Below are positions 51,366 to 59,766 of a stretch of 64,000 nucleotides of DNA, piece by piece; the first letter of the stretch is position 1; each line of letters begins with the position of its first letter. Source of the DNA: Natrinema gelatinilyticum (GTDB lineage Archaea > Halobacteriota > Halobacteria > Halobacteriales > Natrialbaceae); NCBI RefSeq assembly GCF_024266705.1, contig NZ_CP100756.1, positions 3,596,001 through 3,660,000 of the forward strand, given 5' to 3'. The notes below the pieces were generated by a model. It was not told where the DNA came from, made no database searches, and was given only the letters and a program-made list of their open reading frames with translations. The translations under genes and the position numbers were made by a program.

Positions 51366-52877
51366 ATGGCCACCTACGACGCCGACGGCATCACGCTCGA
51401 GCGGGTGCGCGAATACGTCTGGGAGATCCCCCAGCACGGGTCGATGCGCACGCCCGCACGGGTGCTGGCGAGCGAGGCGTTACTCGAGGAGATTGCCGGG
51501 GATAAGACGCTCGAGCAGATCACGAACACGACCCATCTGCCGGGGATCACGAAATACGCGATCTGTATGCCCGACGGCCACCAGGGATACGGCTTTCCGG
51601 TCGGCGGAGTCGGGGCGCTCGATGCTGAAGACGGCTGTATTTCGCCCGGAGCAGTCGGCTACGACATCAATTGCGGCGTCCGCATGATGCGGACGAATTT
51701 GACGTACAGCGACCTTCAGGGACGAGAAGCCGAACTCGTTGACTCGCTGTTCGCCAATATCCCATCAGGTCTCGGCGGCGGCGGAGTCGTCGAGTCCGGT
51801 GTCGACACCGTCGACGAAATCCTCGCCCGTGGCGTCGACTGGGCCCTCGAAAACGGCCACGCCGTCGAGGACGACCTGCTTCACTGCGAAGACGAAGGCG
51901 TCCGCGAGGGCGCGGATCCGTCGAAGGTGAGCCAGAAGGCGAAGGATCGCGGAAAGAACCAGATCGGCTCGCTGGGGTCGGGCAACCACTTCCTCGAGGT
52001 GCAACGCGTCACCGACGTTTTCGACGACGAAGTCGGCGACTCGTTCGGACTGGAGGAAGATCAGATCGTCGTGTTGATCCACTGCGGATCGCGCGGACTG
52101 GGCCATCAGACGTGTACCGACTACCTGCGGAAGATCGAGCAGCAACACCAGGGACTGTTGAACAAGCTGCCGGATAAGGAACTCGCGGCTGCGCCCGCCG
52201 GATCGCAACTCGCCGAAGACTACTACGGCGCGATGAACGCGGCGATTAATTTCGCGTGGGTCAACCGGCAGTTGATCATGCACCGCACGAGGCAGGTCTT
52301 CGAGCGCGTGTTCGATCGCTCTTGGGAGGCGATGGACATGCACCTGCTGTACGACGTGGCCCACAATATCGCGAAGAAGGAGACCCATACCGTGAGCGCG
52401 GAGCCGCGCTCTGTGGGCGAAGCGAGTGGCCTCGAGCCGCGAGCCGACGGCGAGGAGCGCGAACTCTACGTCCACCGCAAGGGCGCGACCCGGGCGTTCC
52501 CGGCCGGCCACCCCGAGGTCCCTGCGGCCTATCGCGACGTCGGCCAGCCGGTGATCATCCCTGGTAGTATGGGCACTGGCAGTTACGTTCTCCGGGGCGG
52601 CGAGAACTCGATGGCCCTCACCTTCGGGTCGACCGCCCACGGTGCGGGCCGACTCATGAGCCGCACGCAGGCGAAAAAACAATACTGGGGCGGCGACGTG
52701 CGACAGGAACTCGAGAGTCAGGATCAGATCTACGTCAAGGCTCAATCCGGTGCGACGGTCGCCGAGGAAGCACCCGGTGTCTACAAGGACGTCGACGAGG
52801 TCGTCCGCGTCTCGGACGAACTGGGCATCGGTGATAAGGTGGCGCGGACGTTCCCCGTGTGTAACATCAAGGGCTGA
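51366..52877 (+). CDS. rtcB: RNA-splicing ligase RtcB
   Basis: A 503-aa protein. Metal and GMP motifs are CMPDGHQGYGFPVGGVGALD, VGYDINCGVRMMRTNLT (Cys), QIGSLGSGNHFLEVQRV, VVLIHCGSRGLGHQTCTDY, VIIPGSMGTGSYVLRGGENS and TFGSTAHGAGRLMSR, where the last His becomes guanylated. It joins 2',3'-cyclic phosphate or 3'-phosphate to 5'-OH RNA ends, for example tRNA halves after splicing. An insertion of about 17 residues (SAEPRSVGEASGLEPRA) splits KKETHTV from DGEERELYVHRKG, within an otherwise conserved stretch. Confidence 0.97.
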   Translation: MATYDADGITLERVREYVWEIPQHGSMRTPARVLASEALLEEIAGDKTLEQITNTTHLPGITKYAICMPDGHQGYGFPVGGVGALDAEDGCISPGAVGYDINCGVRMMRTNLTYSDLQGREAELVDSLFANIPSGLGGGGVVESGVDTVDEILARGVDWALENGHAVEDDLLHCEDEGVREGADPSKVSQKAKDRGKNQIGSLGSGNHFLEVQRVTDVFDDEVGDSFGLEEDQIVVLIHCGSRGLGHQTCTDYLRKIEQQHQGLLNKLPDKELAAAPAGSQLAEDYYGAMNAAINFAWVNRQLIMHRTRQVFERVFDRSWEAMDMHLLYDVAHNIAKKETHTVSAEPRSVGEASGLEPRADGEERELYVHRKGATRAFPAGHPEVPAAYRDVGQPVIIPGSMGTGSYVLRGGENSMALTFGSTAHGAGRLMSRTQAKKQYWGGDVRQELESQDQIYVKAQSGATVAEEAPGVYKDVDEVVRVSDELGIGDKVARTFPVCNIKG

Positions 52878-52943
52878 TCGGTCCGCTATCGGCCGGCGGT
52901 CCAGCCGCTATTGGCTGGTTGTTCGTCCGTTATTGGCTCGACC

Positions 52944-53255
52944 TTACCTCAGACGAAACGGGTTCTCGTCGTCTTCGTCGTCACCGTCCTCGCCGCCGTA
53001 CGGCTTTCGAGCGGTTATCGTCACCGTCGCTTCCGGGTCGTCCTCGTCGGCCCAGGGGCTGTCGTATGCCGATAGCTCGAGGTCGGTGACGTCCCACCCC
53101 TCCTCCTCGATGAGTTCGACGAGGCGGCGCTGGTCTCCGAGCATATCGTCGTCCATACGCCCACGTTCGAGATGGTCGGGGGTAGCTCTTCCGCCGGTCC
53201 GGCTCGCATCGTCGCGTGACGTCCGCTCGTCGTCCCGGTTTCGGTCCCGATTCAC
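52944..53255 (-). CDS. Haloarchaeal protein of unknown function (103 aa)
   Basis: A 103-aa frame with a GTG start (53255) overlapping the stop of the Bat-type regulator (GTGA). Residues 1-33 are an Arg/Asp-rich stretch of low complexity. The conserved-looking part starts at the internal ATG (53156): MDDDMLGDQRRLVELIEEEG, WDVTDLELSAYDSPWADEDD, then VTITARKPYGG. Translation may begin at either start. The core looks like a small alpha/beta unit without known function. Confidence 0.7.
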   Translation of the reverse strand: MNRDRNRDDERTSRDDASRTGGRATPDHLERGRMDDDMLGDQRRLVELIEEEGWDVTDLELSAYDSPWADEDDPEATVTITARKPYGGEDGDDEDDENPFRLR

Positions 53256-53920
53256 TCGCTCTCGTCCGATTCGCCGATATCGATTACGTCCTCGACGAGC
53301 GCACGATGGGCGCGTCGAAGCCGCTCGGACAACGCCTGATGAGAAATGTCGAGTTCGTCCGATAGCTCGTCCATGTCCATTCTGCGAGGAATCTCGTAGT
53401 AGCCCCGATCGAGGGCCGCGACAAGCGTCTCGTACTGCGCGTCTGTGAGCCCGAACCGGCTGTGGCGGTCTTCCTCGAGCTGGTGGATCTTGTGTATATT
53501 TATAGTCAGCCCCTGTTCAGACGCGAATTCGTAGGTTCGTGACATCGCTTCACGTTCGGGAAAGAGGACACGAAATCGCCACTCTCTGGCATTCACGTGT
53601 GCGTCGAGTACGGTCGCTTCCTCCTCGGTCAGCAGGTGCAGGATGACGGTGACGTCGTCTACCCAGTGCATTCGGTAGAGTCGCTCGCCGTCGAGATCGG
53701 AGAGTTGTTCGGCTTCCTCGACGCTGGGATCGTCTGCTAGCGCGTCGTCGAGCGTTTCGAGCGTCGATTCGACCCCGGAAAACCAGACGTACGGCATAAT
53801 GTGGTCTGGATCGTAGGCAATGACGCGTTCGATCTCGACGTCGAGGTCGTCCGTGACCTCGAGTGTGTGCCTGAGTGCGAACTCCCCGGCGGGAACGCCG
53901 AACTCCGCGATGGTACTCAT
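53252..53920 (-). CDS. Bat-type HTH_10 transcriptional regulator
   Basis: Start ATG 53920 (MSTIAEFGVPAGEFALRHTL) gives 222 aa. Residues 1-150 are the bacterio-opsin-activator-like sensing domain (PYVWFSGVESTLETLDDALA, GERLYRMHWVDDVTVILHLL). The C-terminal HTH_10 reads GLTDAQYETLVAALDRGYYE, IPRRMDMDELSDELDISHQA, LSERLRRAHRALVEDV. No GAF/PAS domain is attached. It is the intact counterpart of the frameshifted gene at 37401-38080. The target genes and signal are unknown. Frame upstream of the chosen start looks non-coding. Confidence 0.88.
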   Translation of the reverse strand: MSTIAEFGVPAGEFALRHTLEVTDDLDVEIERVIAYDPDHIMPYVWFSGVESTLETLDDALADDPSVEEAEQLSDLDGERLYRMHWVDDVTVILHLLTEEEATVLDAHVNAREWRFRVLFPEREAMSRTYEFASEQGLTINIHKIHQLEEDRHSRFGLTDAQYETLVAALDRGYYEIPRRMDMDELSDELDISHQALSERLRRAHRALVEDVIDIGESDESE

Positions 53921-54190
53921 ACCCGAGGCTATCACGCCAGTGACCAAGAGTCCCGGACCTCGGCCGTCGTCGGTACTGAGTCGTTCGTCGACCATATCTA
54001 TTCTCCGTCGGCTACCGTTCCTCGTCCGGTGTCGACACCCCGCCGTCTGTGACTCGTCCTCCATCACCCTCGTCGTAGTTCTCGAATCGATATCGTGGCG
54101 GCGGTCTATCACTAATCGCGAAACCGAAATTGGTTACGGGACGTCGAAATATCCGGCGTGTTTAAGCGGATCCGGCTGCAAACCGATGTC

Positions 54191-55267
54191 ATGCTCACCG
54201 ACGAGTTCGGGCGGGAAGTGACAGGGGTTCGCGTCTCTCTCACCGATCGGTGTAACTTCGACTGTGTCTACTGCCACAACGAGGGGTTAGGTGACACTCG
54301 CGGACCGATGGATCCCCAAGACGACGAGATGGATGCGGACGACGTCGTTCGCTTTCTCGAGGTCGCCGCCGAGTTCGATGTCGACGCAGTCAAGTTCACC
54401 GGCGGAGAGCCGATGTTGCGCCAGGACCTGGAGGAAATCATCGCACGGACGCCGGACGAGATGGAAGTCTCGCTCACGACGAACGGGACGTTCCTTCCGG
54501 GTCGCGCCGACGCGCTCGTTGACGCCGGCCTCGATCGAGTCAACGTCTCGCAGGACGCGCTCGATCCACAGGACTTCGCAGAGATTACCAAGAGCGGGGC
54601 CTATGAGAAGGTCATCGAGGGGGTCGATGCCGCACTCGAGGCAGGACTCACGCCAGTCAAACTCAACATGGTCGTTTTCGAACACACGGCTGGCTACGTC
54701 CCGGAGATGGTCGACCACGTCGCCGAAAACGACGGACTCCAGCTTCAGTTGATCGAGTACATGCCCGAACTGACGGGCAAACCGGAGTGGAATATCGAAA
54801 TCGAACGGGTTCACGAGTGGCTGGCCGAGCAGGCGGACGAGATCGAACACAGAGAGATGCACGACCGGAAGCGGTACTGGGTGAGCGGGGGTGAGGGAAC
54901 CAACGGTGAGCGCGAGCAAAGCGAGCGCGATCCTCACCGGAACGCAGAGCGGTCCGGGGACGGTTCGCGCTCCTCGTCGGACTCGTCCGACGTAGGAATG
55001 GTCGAAATCGTCGACCCCGTCGAGAACCCGACGTTCTGTGCGAACTGCCACCGGGTTCGTGTCACCCACGAGGGCTACCTGAAAGGGTGTCTCAATCGAA
55101 ACGACGACCTCAGATCGATGGGAGAAATGACGAAACCGGAGATCCGCGACGCGTTTCGAGACGTCGTAGCGAACCGAGTTCCCTACTACGGCGAGTACAT
55201 GATCCGAAACGAGGAGGGGGAGTGGGAGATCAACGACGAATACATCGAAGAATATGTTGGCGTCTGA
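54191..55267 (+). CDS. moaA: GTP 3',8-cyclase MoaA (molybdenum cofactor)
   Basis: Start ATG 54191 (MLTDEFGREVTGVRVSLTDR) gives 358 aa. The radical-SAM cluster is DRCNFDCVYCHNEGLGD (Cys-x3-Cys-x2-Cys), followed by VKFTGGEPMLRQDLEEIIA and VSLTTNGTFL. The second cluster is in NPTFCANCHRVRVTHEGYLK and CLNRNDDLRS. A Ser/Arg/Glu-rich insertion (about residues 235-275) lies between YWVSGG and VEIVDPVENP. It is encoded by GC-rich direct repeats (GAGCGCGA twice). MoaA makes the first Moco intermediate with MoaC. Confidence 0.95.
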   Translation: MLTDEFGREVTGVRVSLTDRCNFDCVYCHNEGLGDTRGPMDPQDDEMDADDVVRFLEVAAEFDVDAVKFTGGEPMLRQDLEEIIARTPDEMEVSLTTNGTFLPGRADALVDAGLDRVNVSQDALDPQDFAEITKSGAYEKVIEGVDAALEAGLTPVKLNMVVFEHTAGYVPEMVDHVAENDGLQLQLIEYMPELTGKPEWNIEIERVHEWLAEQADEIEHREMHDRKRYWVSGGEGTNGEREQSERDPHRNAERSGDGSRSSSDSSDVGMVEIVDPVENPTFCANCHRVRVTHEGYLKGCLNRNDDLRSMGEMTKPEIRDAFRDVVANRVPYYGEYMIRNEEGEWEINDEYIEEYVGV

Positions 55268-55533
55268 GGCTATCGGTCGACTCCGTGGTCGTCGGAATGC
55301 GTCTTCACCGGGCGACTGGCCCTGTTTCCGTTCTGGGCTACCAGTCCTGGCTTCCCGTTCGCTCGTTTCGATCAGAGTCCGAGTTCCGGAACTCCAGCGG
55401 GGTCGACGGGACGAATACACACGCGACGTGGCCACCTTTCGTTGCGCTTAAGTAGTACACGGGGGTAGGTCCGGGTGCGATACGTGTAGGGGAGTGATCC
55501 CCGAGTCCGAACGGGCGACGATAGACCGACGGT

Positions 55534-55615
55534 GTCGTGGTAGCCAAGCGGCCCAAGGCGCATGGTTGCTAACCATGTGGCGTCAAGCCTCCGGGGTTCG
55601 AATCCCCGCCACGAC
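55534..55615 (+). tRNA. tRNA-Ser (anticodon GCT)
   Basis: Acceptor GTCGTGG pairs with CCACGAC. The anticodon stem CATGG/CCATG holds the loop TTGCTAA (anticodon GCT, reads AGC/AGT). The long variable arm (GGCGTCAAGCC) is of serine type, and the T-arm is CGGGG-TTCGAAT-CCCCG. No intron and no encoded CCA. It heads the ribosomal operon. Confidence 0.95.
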
Positions 55616-55690
55616 GTCGGATACGACGCTGGCGTTTTCCCGCCAGTCGACTTTGCAACGCACGCAGACCAGACACAAATACACGACACT

Positions 55691-56212
55691 ATGAGCGCGG
55701 AAGAACCTCAGGAACAACAAGACGACGAAGATCTTCAGTACTTCGTCCGCATCGGGCAAACCGACCTCGATGGGACGAAGTCCGTCGAGCGCTCGCTCAC
55801 GGAGATGAACGGGATCGGTCGACGGACCGCCCGGCTCATCGCCGCGGAAGCGGGCGTCGACCGAACGGCAACGTTCGGTCGGCTCGACGACGACGTCATC
55901 GACGAGGTCGTCGAGATCGTCGAAAATTACGCCGACGAAGTCCCAGACTGGCTCAACAACCGGCGCACGGACTTCTACAGTGGTGAAACGACCCACGAGA
56001 TCGGCAACGATCTCCAGTTGACTCGACAGCACGACGTCAACCGGATGAAGATGATCGACTCCTACAAGGGAACTCGCCACAAGCGCGGCCAGAAGGTCCG
56101 CGGCCAGCGAACCAAGTCCACCGGCCGAACGGAGGGCACCATCGGAGTCAACGTCGAAGAGATCCGTGAAGAACAGGCAGAAGAACCCGGCGAAGAGGGT
56201 GAGGGCGAATAA
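55691..56212 (+). CDS. rps13: Small ribosomal subunit protein uS13
   Basis: Start ATG 55691, 173 aa, with LQYFVRIGQTDLDGTKSVER, TEMNGIGRRTARLIAAEAGV and the basic end TRHKRGQKVRGQRTKSTGRT. The acidic tails at both ends are halophile-typical. uS13 sits in the 30S head and contacts tRNA and the 50S. It follows the tRNA-Ser by 75 nt and its stop shares a base with the rps4 start (TAATG). Confidence 0.97.
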   Translation: MSAEEPQEQQDDEDLQYFVRIGQTDLDGTKSVERSLTEMNGIGRRTARLIAAEAGVDRTATFGRLDDDVIDEVVEIVENYADEVPDWLNNRRTDFYSGETTHEIGNDLQLTRQHDVNRMKMIDSYKGTRHKRGQKVRGQRTKSTGRTEGTIGVNVEEIREEQAEEPGEEGEGE

Positions 56213-56733
56213 TGCCACTCGGCACTGACACGAAGCAATACGAGACGCCGAACCACCCGTACCAGGGAGAACGGATTGCGTCCGAACACTCCCTCGTCGA
56301 CCGCTACGGGCTCAAGAACAAGGAAGAACTCTGGCGCGCCCAGTCCGAGCTTCGCTCCTACCGGCGCGAGGCTCGAGAACTGCTCGGCCAGGCGCAGGAC
56401 GACGAAGTCGTTATTCGACGCTCCGAAGAGTTCCTCGGTCGTCTCAAGCGCGTCGGCATCCTGAACGAGACGGACGAACTCGGCGACATCCTCTCGCTCG
56501 AAATCGAGGATATCCTCGAGCGCCGCCTGCAGACCGTCGTCTACCGGTCGGGTCTGGCGAACACGACCCAGCAAGCACGTCAGTTCATCACACACGGCCA
56601 CGTCGTAGTCGGCGACCAGCGCCACCGGGTTCCCTCCTACCTCGTCTACGTCGACGAGGAAGATCTGGTGGCATTCGACGAGAACAGCCCGCTCGCGGAC
56701 GAACTCCACCCCGAACGCGCGGAGGGTCAATAA
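56212..56733 (+). CDS. rps4: Small ribosomal subunit protein uS4
   Basis: A 173-aa protein opening MPLGTDTKQYETPNHPYQGE, with the S4 RNA-binding domain LERRLQTVVYRSGLANTTQQ and ARQFITHGHVVVGDQRHRVP. uS4 starts 30S assembly by binding 16S rRNA. It is coupled to rps13 and followed by rps11 after 1 nt. Confidence 0.97.
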   Translation: MPLGTDTKQYETPNHPYQGERIASEHSLVDRYGLKNKEELWRAQSELRSYRREARELLGQAQDDEVVIRRSEEFLGRLKRVGILNETDELGDILSLEIEDILERRLQTVVYRSGLANTTQQARQFITHGHVVVGDQRHRVPSYLVYVDEEDLVAFDENSPLADELHPERAEGQ

Positions 56734-56734
56734 C

Positions 56735-57124
56735 ATGAGTCAGAACGACGATAAATGGGGCATCGCCCACGTGCACGCATCGTTCAACAACACCGTCATG
56801 ACCGTAACGGACCTCACGGGTGCAGAGACGATCGCCAAGTCCTCCGGCGGGACGGCAGTCAAGCAGAACCGCGACGAAGCATCTCCGTACGCGGCCATGC
56901 AGATGGCAGAGTCCGTCGCCGAAGAGGTCAAAGCTGCTGGCATCACGGGCCTGCACGTTCGTGTTCGCGGCCCCGGCGGCAACCTCCAGAAATCGCCCGG
57001 TCCCGGTGCACAGGCGACGATTCGCGCGCTCGCGCGCTCCGGCATCGAAATTGGGCGCATCGAAGACGTCACGCCGATCCCCCACGACGGATCGCGCGCT
57101 CCGAAAGGCAAGGGCGGCTACTAG
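56735..57124 (+). CDS. rps11: Small ribosomal subunit protein uS11
   Basis: A 129-aa protein with WGIAHVHASFNNTVMTVTDL, AVKQNRDEASPYAAMQMAES and the end TPIPHDGSRAPKGKGGY. uS11 forms part of the 30S platform near the mRNA exit. It sits between rps4 and rpoD in the conserved archaeal order. Confidence 0.97.
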   Translation: MSQNDDKWGIAHVHASFNNTVMTVTDLTGAETIAKSSGGTAVKQNRDEASPYAAMQMAESVAEEVKAAGITGLHVRVRGPGGNLQKSPGPGAQATIRALARSGIEIGRIEDVTPIPHDGSRAPKGKGGY

Positions 57125-57127
57125 ATC

Positions 57128-57877
57128 ATGACTGAGGAGTACGACGTCGAGTTCGTCGAACGCGAGGATCGAGAAGCGCGATTCCTCGTTCGCGGCGTGA
57201 CGCCAGCGTTCGCCAACGGTATCCGTCGCGCGATGATCGCCGACGTACCCACGATGGCGATCGATACCGTCCGGTTCGTGGAGAACTCGTCAGTCATGTT
57301 CGACGAGCAACTCGCGCTCCGACTCGGGCTCGTCCCGCTGACGACGCCACCGGTCGGCGAGTTCGGCGAGGACGACACGGTCACGCTCTCGATCGACGTC
57401 GAGGGGCCGGCTACCGCCTACTCCGGCGATCTCGTCACCAGCGACGACCTCGTTCGTCCCGCAGACGAGAACGTCCCGATTATCGAACTCAAGGACGGCC
57501 AGCGCCTCGAGGCGGAGGCCGACGCCGTCCTCGACCGGGGGAAAGACCACGCCAAACACCAGGGCGGCGTCGCGGTCGGTTACCGTCACCTGCAGCGAAT
57601 CGAGGTCGACGGTGATCTCCCCGAGTTCGAAGAGGAGGAACCACGGATCATCCGTGGCGTCGTCGAGGACGACGGCGAACTCGTTCCGACGAGCGAGTTC
57701 GACCACGACCTCTCGAATCGGTATCCGGGCAAACAGGTCCGGGTCGAGGACGTGCCCAACGCATTCGTCTTCCACGTGGAGACGGACGGCTCCTTTACCA
57801 TCGAGGAATTGGTCACGCGAGCCGCCGAGACGCTCGAGGCGCGTGCGACCGAACTCGAAGAAGCTGTACAGTTATAA
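57128..57877 (+). CDS. rpoD: RNA polymerase subunit Rpo3 (RpoD)
   Basis: A 249-aa alpha-like subunit with FLVRGVTPAFANGIRRAMIA, DVPTMAIDTVRFVENSSVMF, LRLGLVPLTTPPVGEF and the dimer helix TIEELVTRAAETLEARATEL. No cysteine is present, so the Fe-S cluster found in some archaeal Rpo3 proteins is absent, as usual in halophiles. It assembles with RpoL, RpoN and RpoP. Confidence 0.96.
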   Translation: MTEEYDVEFVEREDREARFLVRGVTPAFANGIRRAMIADVPTMAIDTVRFVENSSVMFDEQLALRLGLVPLTTPPVGEFGEDDTVTLSIDVEGPATAYSGDLVTSDDLVRPADENVPIIELKDGQRLEAEADAVLDRGKDHAKHQGGVAVGYRHLQRIEVDGDLPEFEEEEPRIIRGVVEDDGELVPTSEFDHDLSNRYPGKQVRVEDVPNAFVFHVETDGSFTIEELVTRAAETLEARATELEEAVQL

Positions 57878-58006
57878 ACATGAACCGACGCCCCCGACCC
57901 GATCAGGGCACGACGTTTGCCGGCGCCGTGAGCGACGAGACCGGCGAGTGCGTGCCTACTGGAATCGAAAGGGGTTTGAAGGGGCGACGGGTAGACGGAA
58001 GTGCGA

Positions 58007-58091
58007 GCAGGGATAGCCAAGTCAGGCCAACGGCGCAGCGTTCAGGGCGCTGTCTCGTAGGAGTCCGCAGGTTCAAATCCTGCTCCCTGCA
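58007..58091 (+). tRNA. tRNA-Leu (anticodon CAG)
   Basis: Acceptor GCAGGGA pairs with TCCCTGC, with discriminator A at 58091. The anticodon loop TTCAGGG gives CAG (reads CTG). The variable arm (TGTCTCGTAGGAGTCC region) is long, as in class II tRNAs, and the T-arm is GCAGG-TTCAAAT-CCTGC. It lies between rpoD and rpl18e, the classical haloarchaeal arrangement. Confidence 0.94.
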
Positions 58092-58178
58092 TCACTTCTC
58101 TCGAATCGATTCCACCGTCGATGCCACCGTTTCTCGTGTCGTCGACGTTCCGGCAGTTGCAGTATTTGGAGGAAACCA

Positions 58179-58532
58179 ATGAGTAGCAAGACCAATCCGA
58201 GGCTCACCGATCTCATCGCCGAGCTCAAGTCGACGTCCCGACAGACGGACGCCGACGTCTGGCGAGACGTTGCGGATCGACTCGAAAAGCCCCGGCGCAC
58301 CCACGCTGAGGTGAACCTGGGCCGCATCGAGCGGTACGCACGCGAAGAAGAGACCGTCGTCGTTCCCGGCAAAGTGCTGGGATCCGGCGCATTACAGAAA
58401 AACGTCACGGTCGCCGCCGTCAACTTCTCTTCGTCCGCAGAGACGAAGATCGAACAGGTCGGCGAACCGGTATCGCTCGAGCAAGTGCTCGAAGAAAACC
58501 CCGAGGGGTCCGACGTCAGGGTGATTCGATGA
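58179..58532 (+). CDS. rpl18e: Large ribosomal subunit protein eL18
   Basis: A 117-aa protein: SSKTNPRLTDLIAELKSTSR, DVADRLEKPRRTHAEVNLGR, VPGKVLGSGALQKNVTVAAV. The family is archaeal/eukaryal only. It overlaps rpl13 by 4 nt. Confidence 0.97.
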   Translation: MSSKTNPRLTDLIAELKSTSRQTDADVWRDVADRLEKPRRTHAEVNLGRIERYAREEETVVVPGKVLGSGALQKNVTVAAVNFSSSAETKIEQVGEPVSLEQVLEENPEGSDVRVIR

Positions 58533-58978
58533 GTCTCGCAGAGTTCGACGCAGACACCGTCGTCGATGCCACGGACTGCATCCTCGGTCGAGTCGCCAGC
58601 GAAGTCGCCCAGCGTGCGCTGGACGGCGAGCGCGTGGCGATCGTCAACGCGGAAGATGCGGTCATCACCGGCGACAAAGAAGACATATTCGAGACGTACC
58701 GCACGCGGCTGCAGATGGGTTCGGACAGCGGGCCCTACTATCCTCGACGACCGGATACGATCTTCAAGCGGTCCGTTCGCGGGATGGTGCCGTACAAGAA
58801 ACCGCGCGGACGGGAGGCACTCGACAACGTCCGCGTCTACGTCGGCGATCCCTACGAGAACGACGATACCCGCGAATCCGAGGTTCTCGAGGGAACGTCG
58901 CTTGATCGACTGTCGAACATCCGCTTCGTCCATCTGCACGAAGTGTCCGAACAGTTAGGTGCTAACGTCACATGGTAA
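58529..58978 (+). CDS. rpl13: Large ribosomal subunit protein uL13
   Basis: A 149-aa protein: VVDATDCILGRVASEVAQRA, VAIVNAEDAVITGD, RSVRGMVPYKKPRGREALDN. It binds 23S rRNA early in assembly. It overlaps rps9 by 7 nt. Confidence 0.97.
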   Translation: MSLAEFDADTVVDATDCILGRVASEVAQRALDGERVAIVNAEDAVITGDKEDIFETYRTRLQMGSDSGPYYPRRPDTIFKRSVRGMVPYKKPRGREALDNVRVYVGDPYENDDTRESEVLEGTSLDRLSNIRFVHLHEVSEQLGANVTW

Positions 58979-59370
58979 CCAACACGAGTGGCAAGAAAAA
59001 GACGGCCGTCGCTCGCGCCACAGTGCGCGAAGGCGAGGGTCGCGTTCGAATCAACTCACAACCCGTCGAACTGGTCGAACCGGAGATGTCACGGCTCAAG
59101 ATGCTCGAGCCGTTCCGCATCGTCGGTGAGGACCTGCGAGACGAGATGGACATCGACGTTCGCGTCGAGGGTGGCGGTATCAGCGGTCAGGCTGACGCCG
59201 TCCGTACCGCTGTCGCGCGTGGAGTCGTCCAGCACACCAACGACGCCGAACTCCGCGATGCCTTCATGGAGTTCGACCGATCGCTGCTGGTCAACGACGT
59301 CCGCCAGTCCGAACCGAAAAAGTGGGGCGGCCCAGGCGCTCGGGCACGCTACCAGAAGTCCTACCGCTAA
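58972..59370 (+). CDS. rps9: Small ribosomal subunit protein uS9
   Basis: A 132-aa protein: NTSGKKKTAVARATVREGEG, VEGGGISGQADAVRTAVARG and the invariant basic end KKWGGPGARARYQKSYR, whose last Arg reaches the P-site tRNA. It is followed by rpoN after 12 nt. Confidence 0.97.
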   Translation: MVTNTSGKKKTAVARATVREGEGRVRINSQPVELVEPEMSRLKMLEPFRIVGEDLRDEMDIDVRVEGGGISGQADAVRTAVARGVVQHTNDAELRDAFMEFDRSLLVNDVRQSEPKKWGGPGARARYQKSYR

Positions 59371-59382
59371 GGTGATCCAATC

Positions 59383-59577
59383 ATGATGGTACCGGTCCGG
59401 TGTTTCACCTGTGGTAACGTCGTCGCCGAGCACTGGGAGGAGTTCGACGAGCGAGCGAACGAGGGCGACGAGGACCCCGAGGAAGTCCTCGACGAACTCG
59501 GCGTCGAGCGCTACTGCTGTCGACGCATGCTCGTCAGTCATACCGACCTCGTCGACGTCGTCTCCCCATATCAGTAA
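59383..59577 (+). CDS. rpoN: RNA polymerase subunit Rpo10 (RpoN)
   Basis: A 64-aa zinc protein: MMVPVRCFTCGNVVAEHWEE, then ERYCCRRMLVSHTDLVDVVS. The zinc ligands are Cys-x2-Cys and the adjacent Cys-Cys pair. Rpo10 is part of the assembly platform with Rpo3. Confidence 0.97.
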   Translation: MMVPVRCFTCGNVVAEHWEEFDERANEGDEDPEEVLDELGVERYCCRRMLVSHTDLVDVVSPYQ

Positions 59578-59580
59578 CCA

Positions 59581-59766
59581 ATGCAACAGCAACAACACAA
59601 CCGTTACGAGAAGGCACGCATCCTCGGCGCACGGGCGTTGCAGGTCTCCTACGGCGCGCCGGTGTTAATCGAGACCGAGCAAACGGAGCCGATCTTGATC
59701 GCCGCTGAGGAGTACGACGCCGGCGCCCTTCCGTTTACCGTCAAGCGGGGGTACGACCAGAAATGA
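59581..59766 (+). CDS. rpoK: RNA polymerase subunit Rpo6 (RpoK)
   Basis: A 61-aa omega-like subunit: NRYEKARILGARALQVSYGA, PVLIETEQTEPILIAAEEYD, PFTVKRGYDQK. It overlaps eno by 4 nt. Confidence 0.96.
   Translation: MQQQQHNRYEKARILGARALQVSYGAPVLIETEQTEPILIAAEEYDAGALPFTVKRGYDQK

Noticed and set aside
57880..58182. 100-codon frame containing tRNA-Leu
   Set aside because: It reads straight through a clear tRNA gene.
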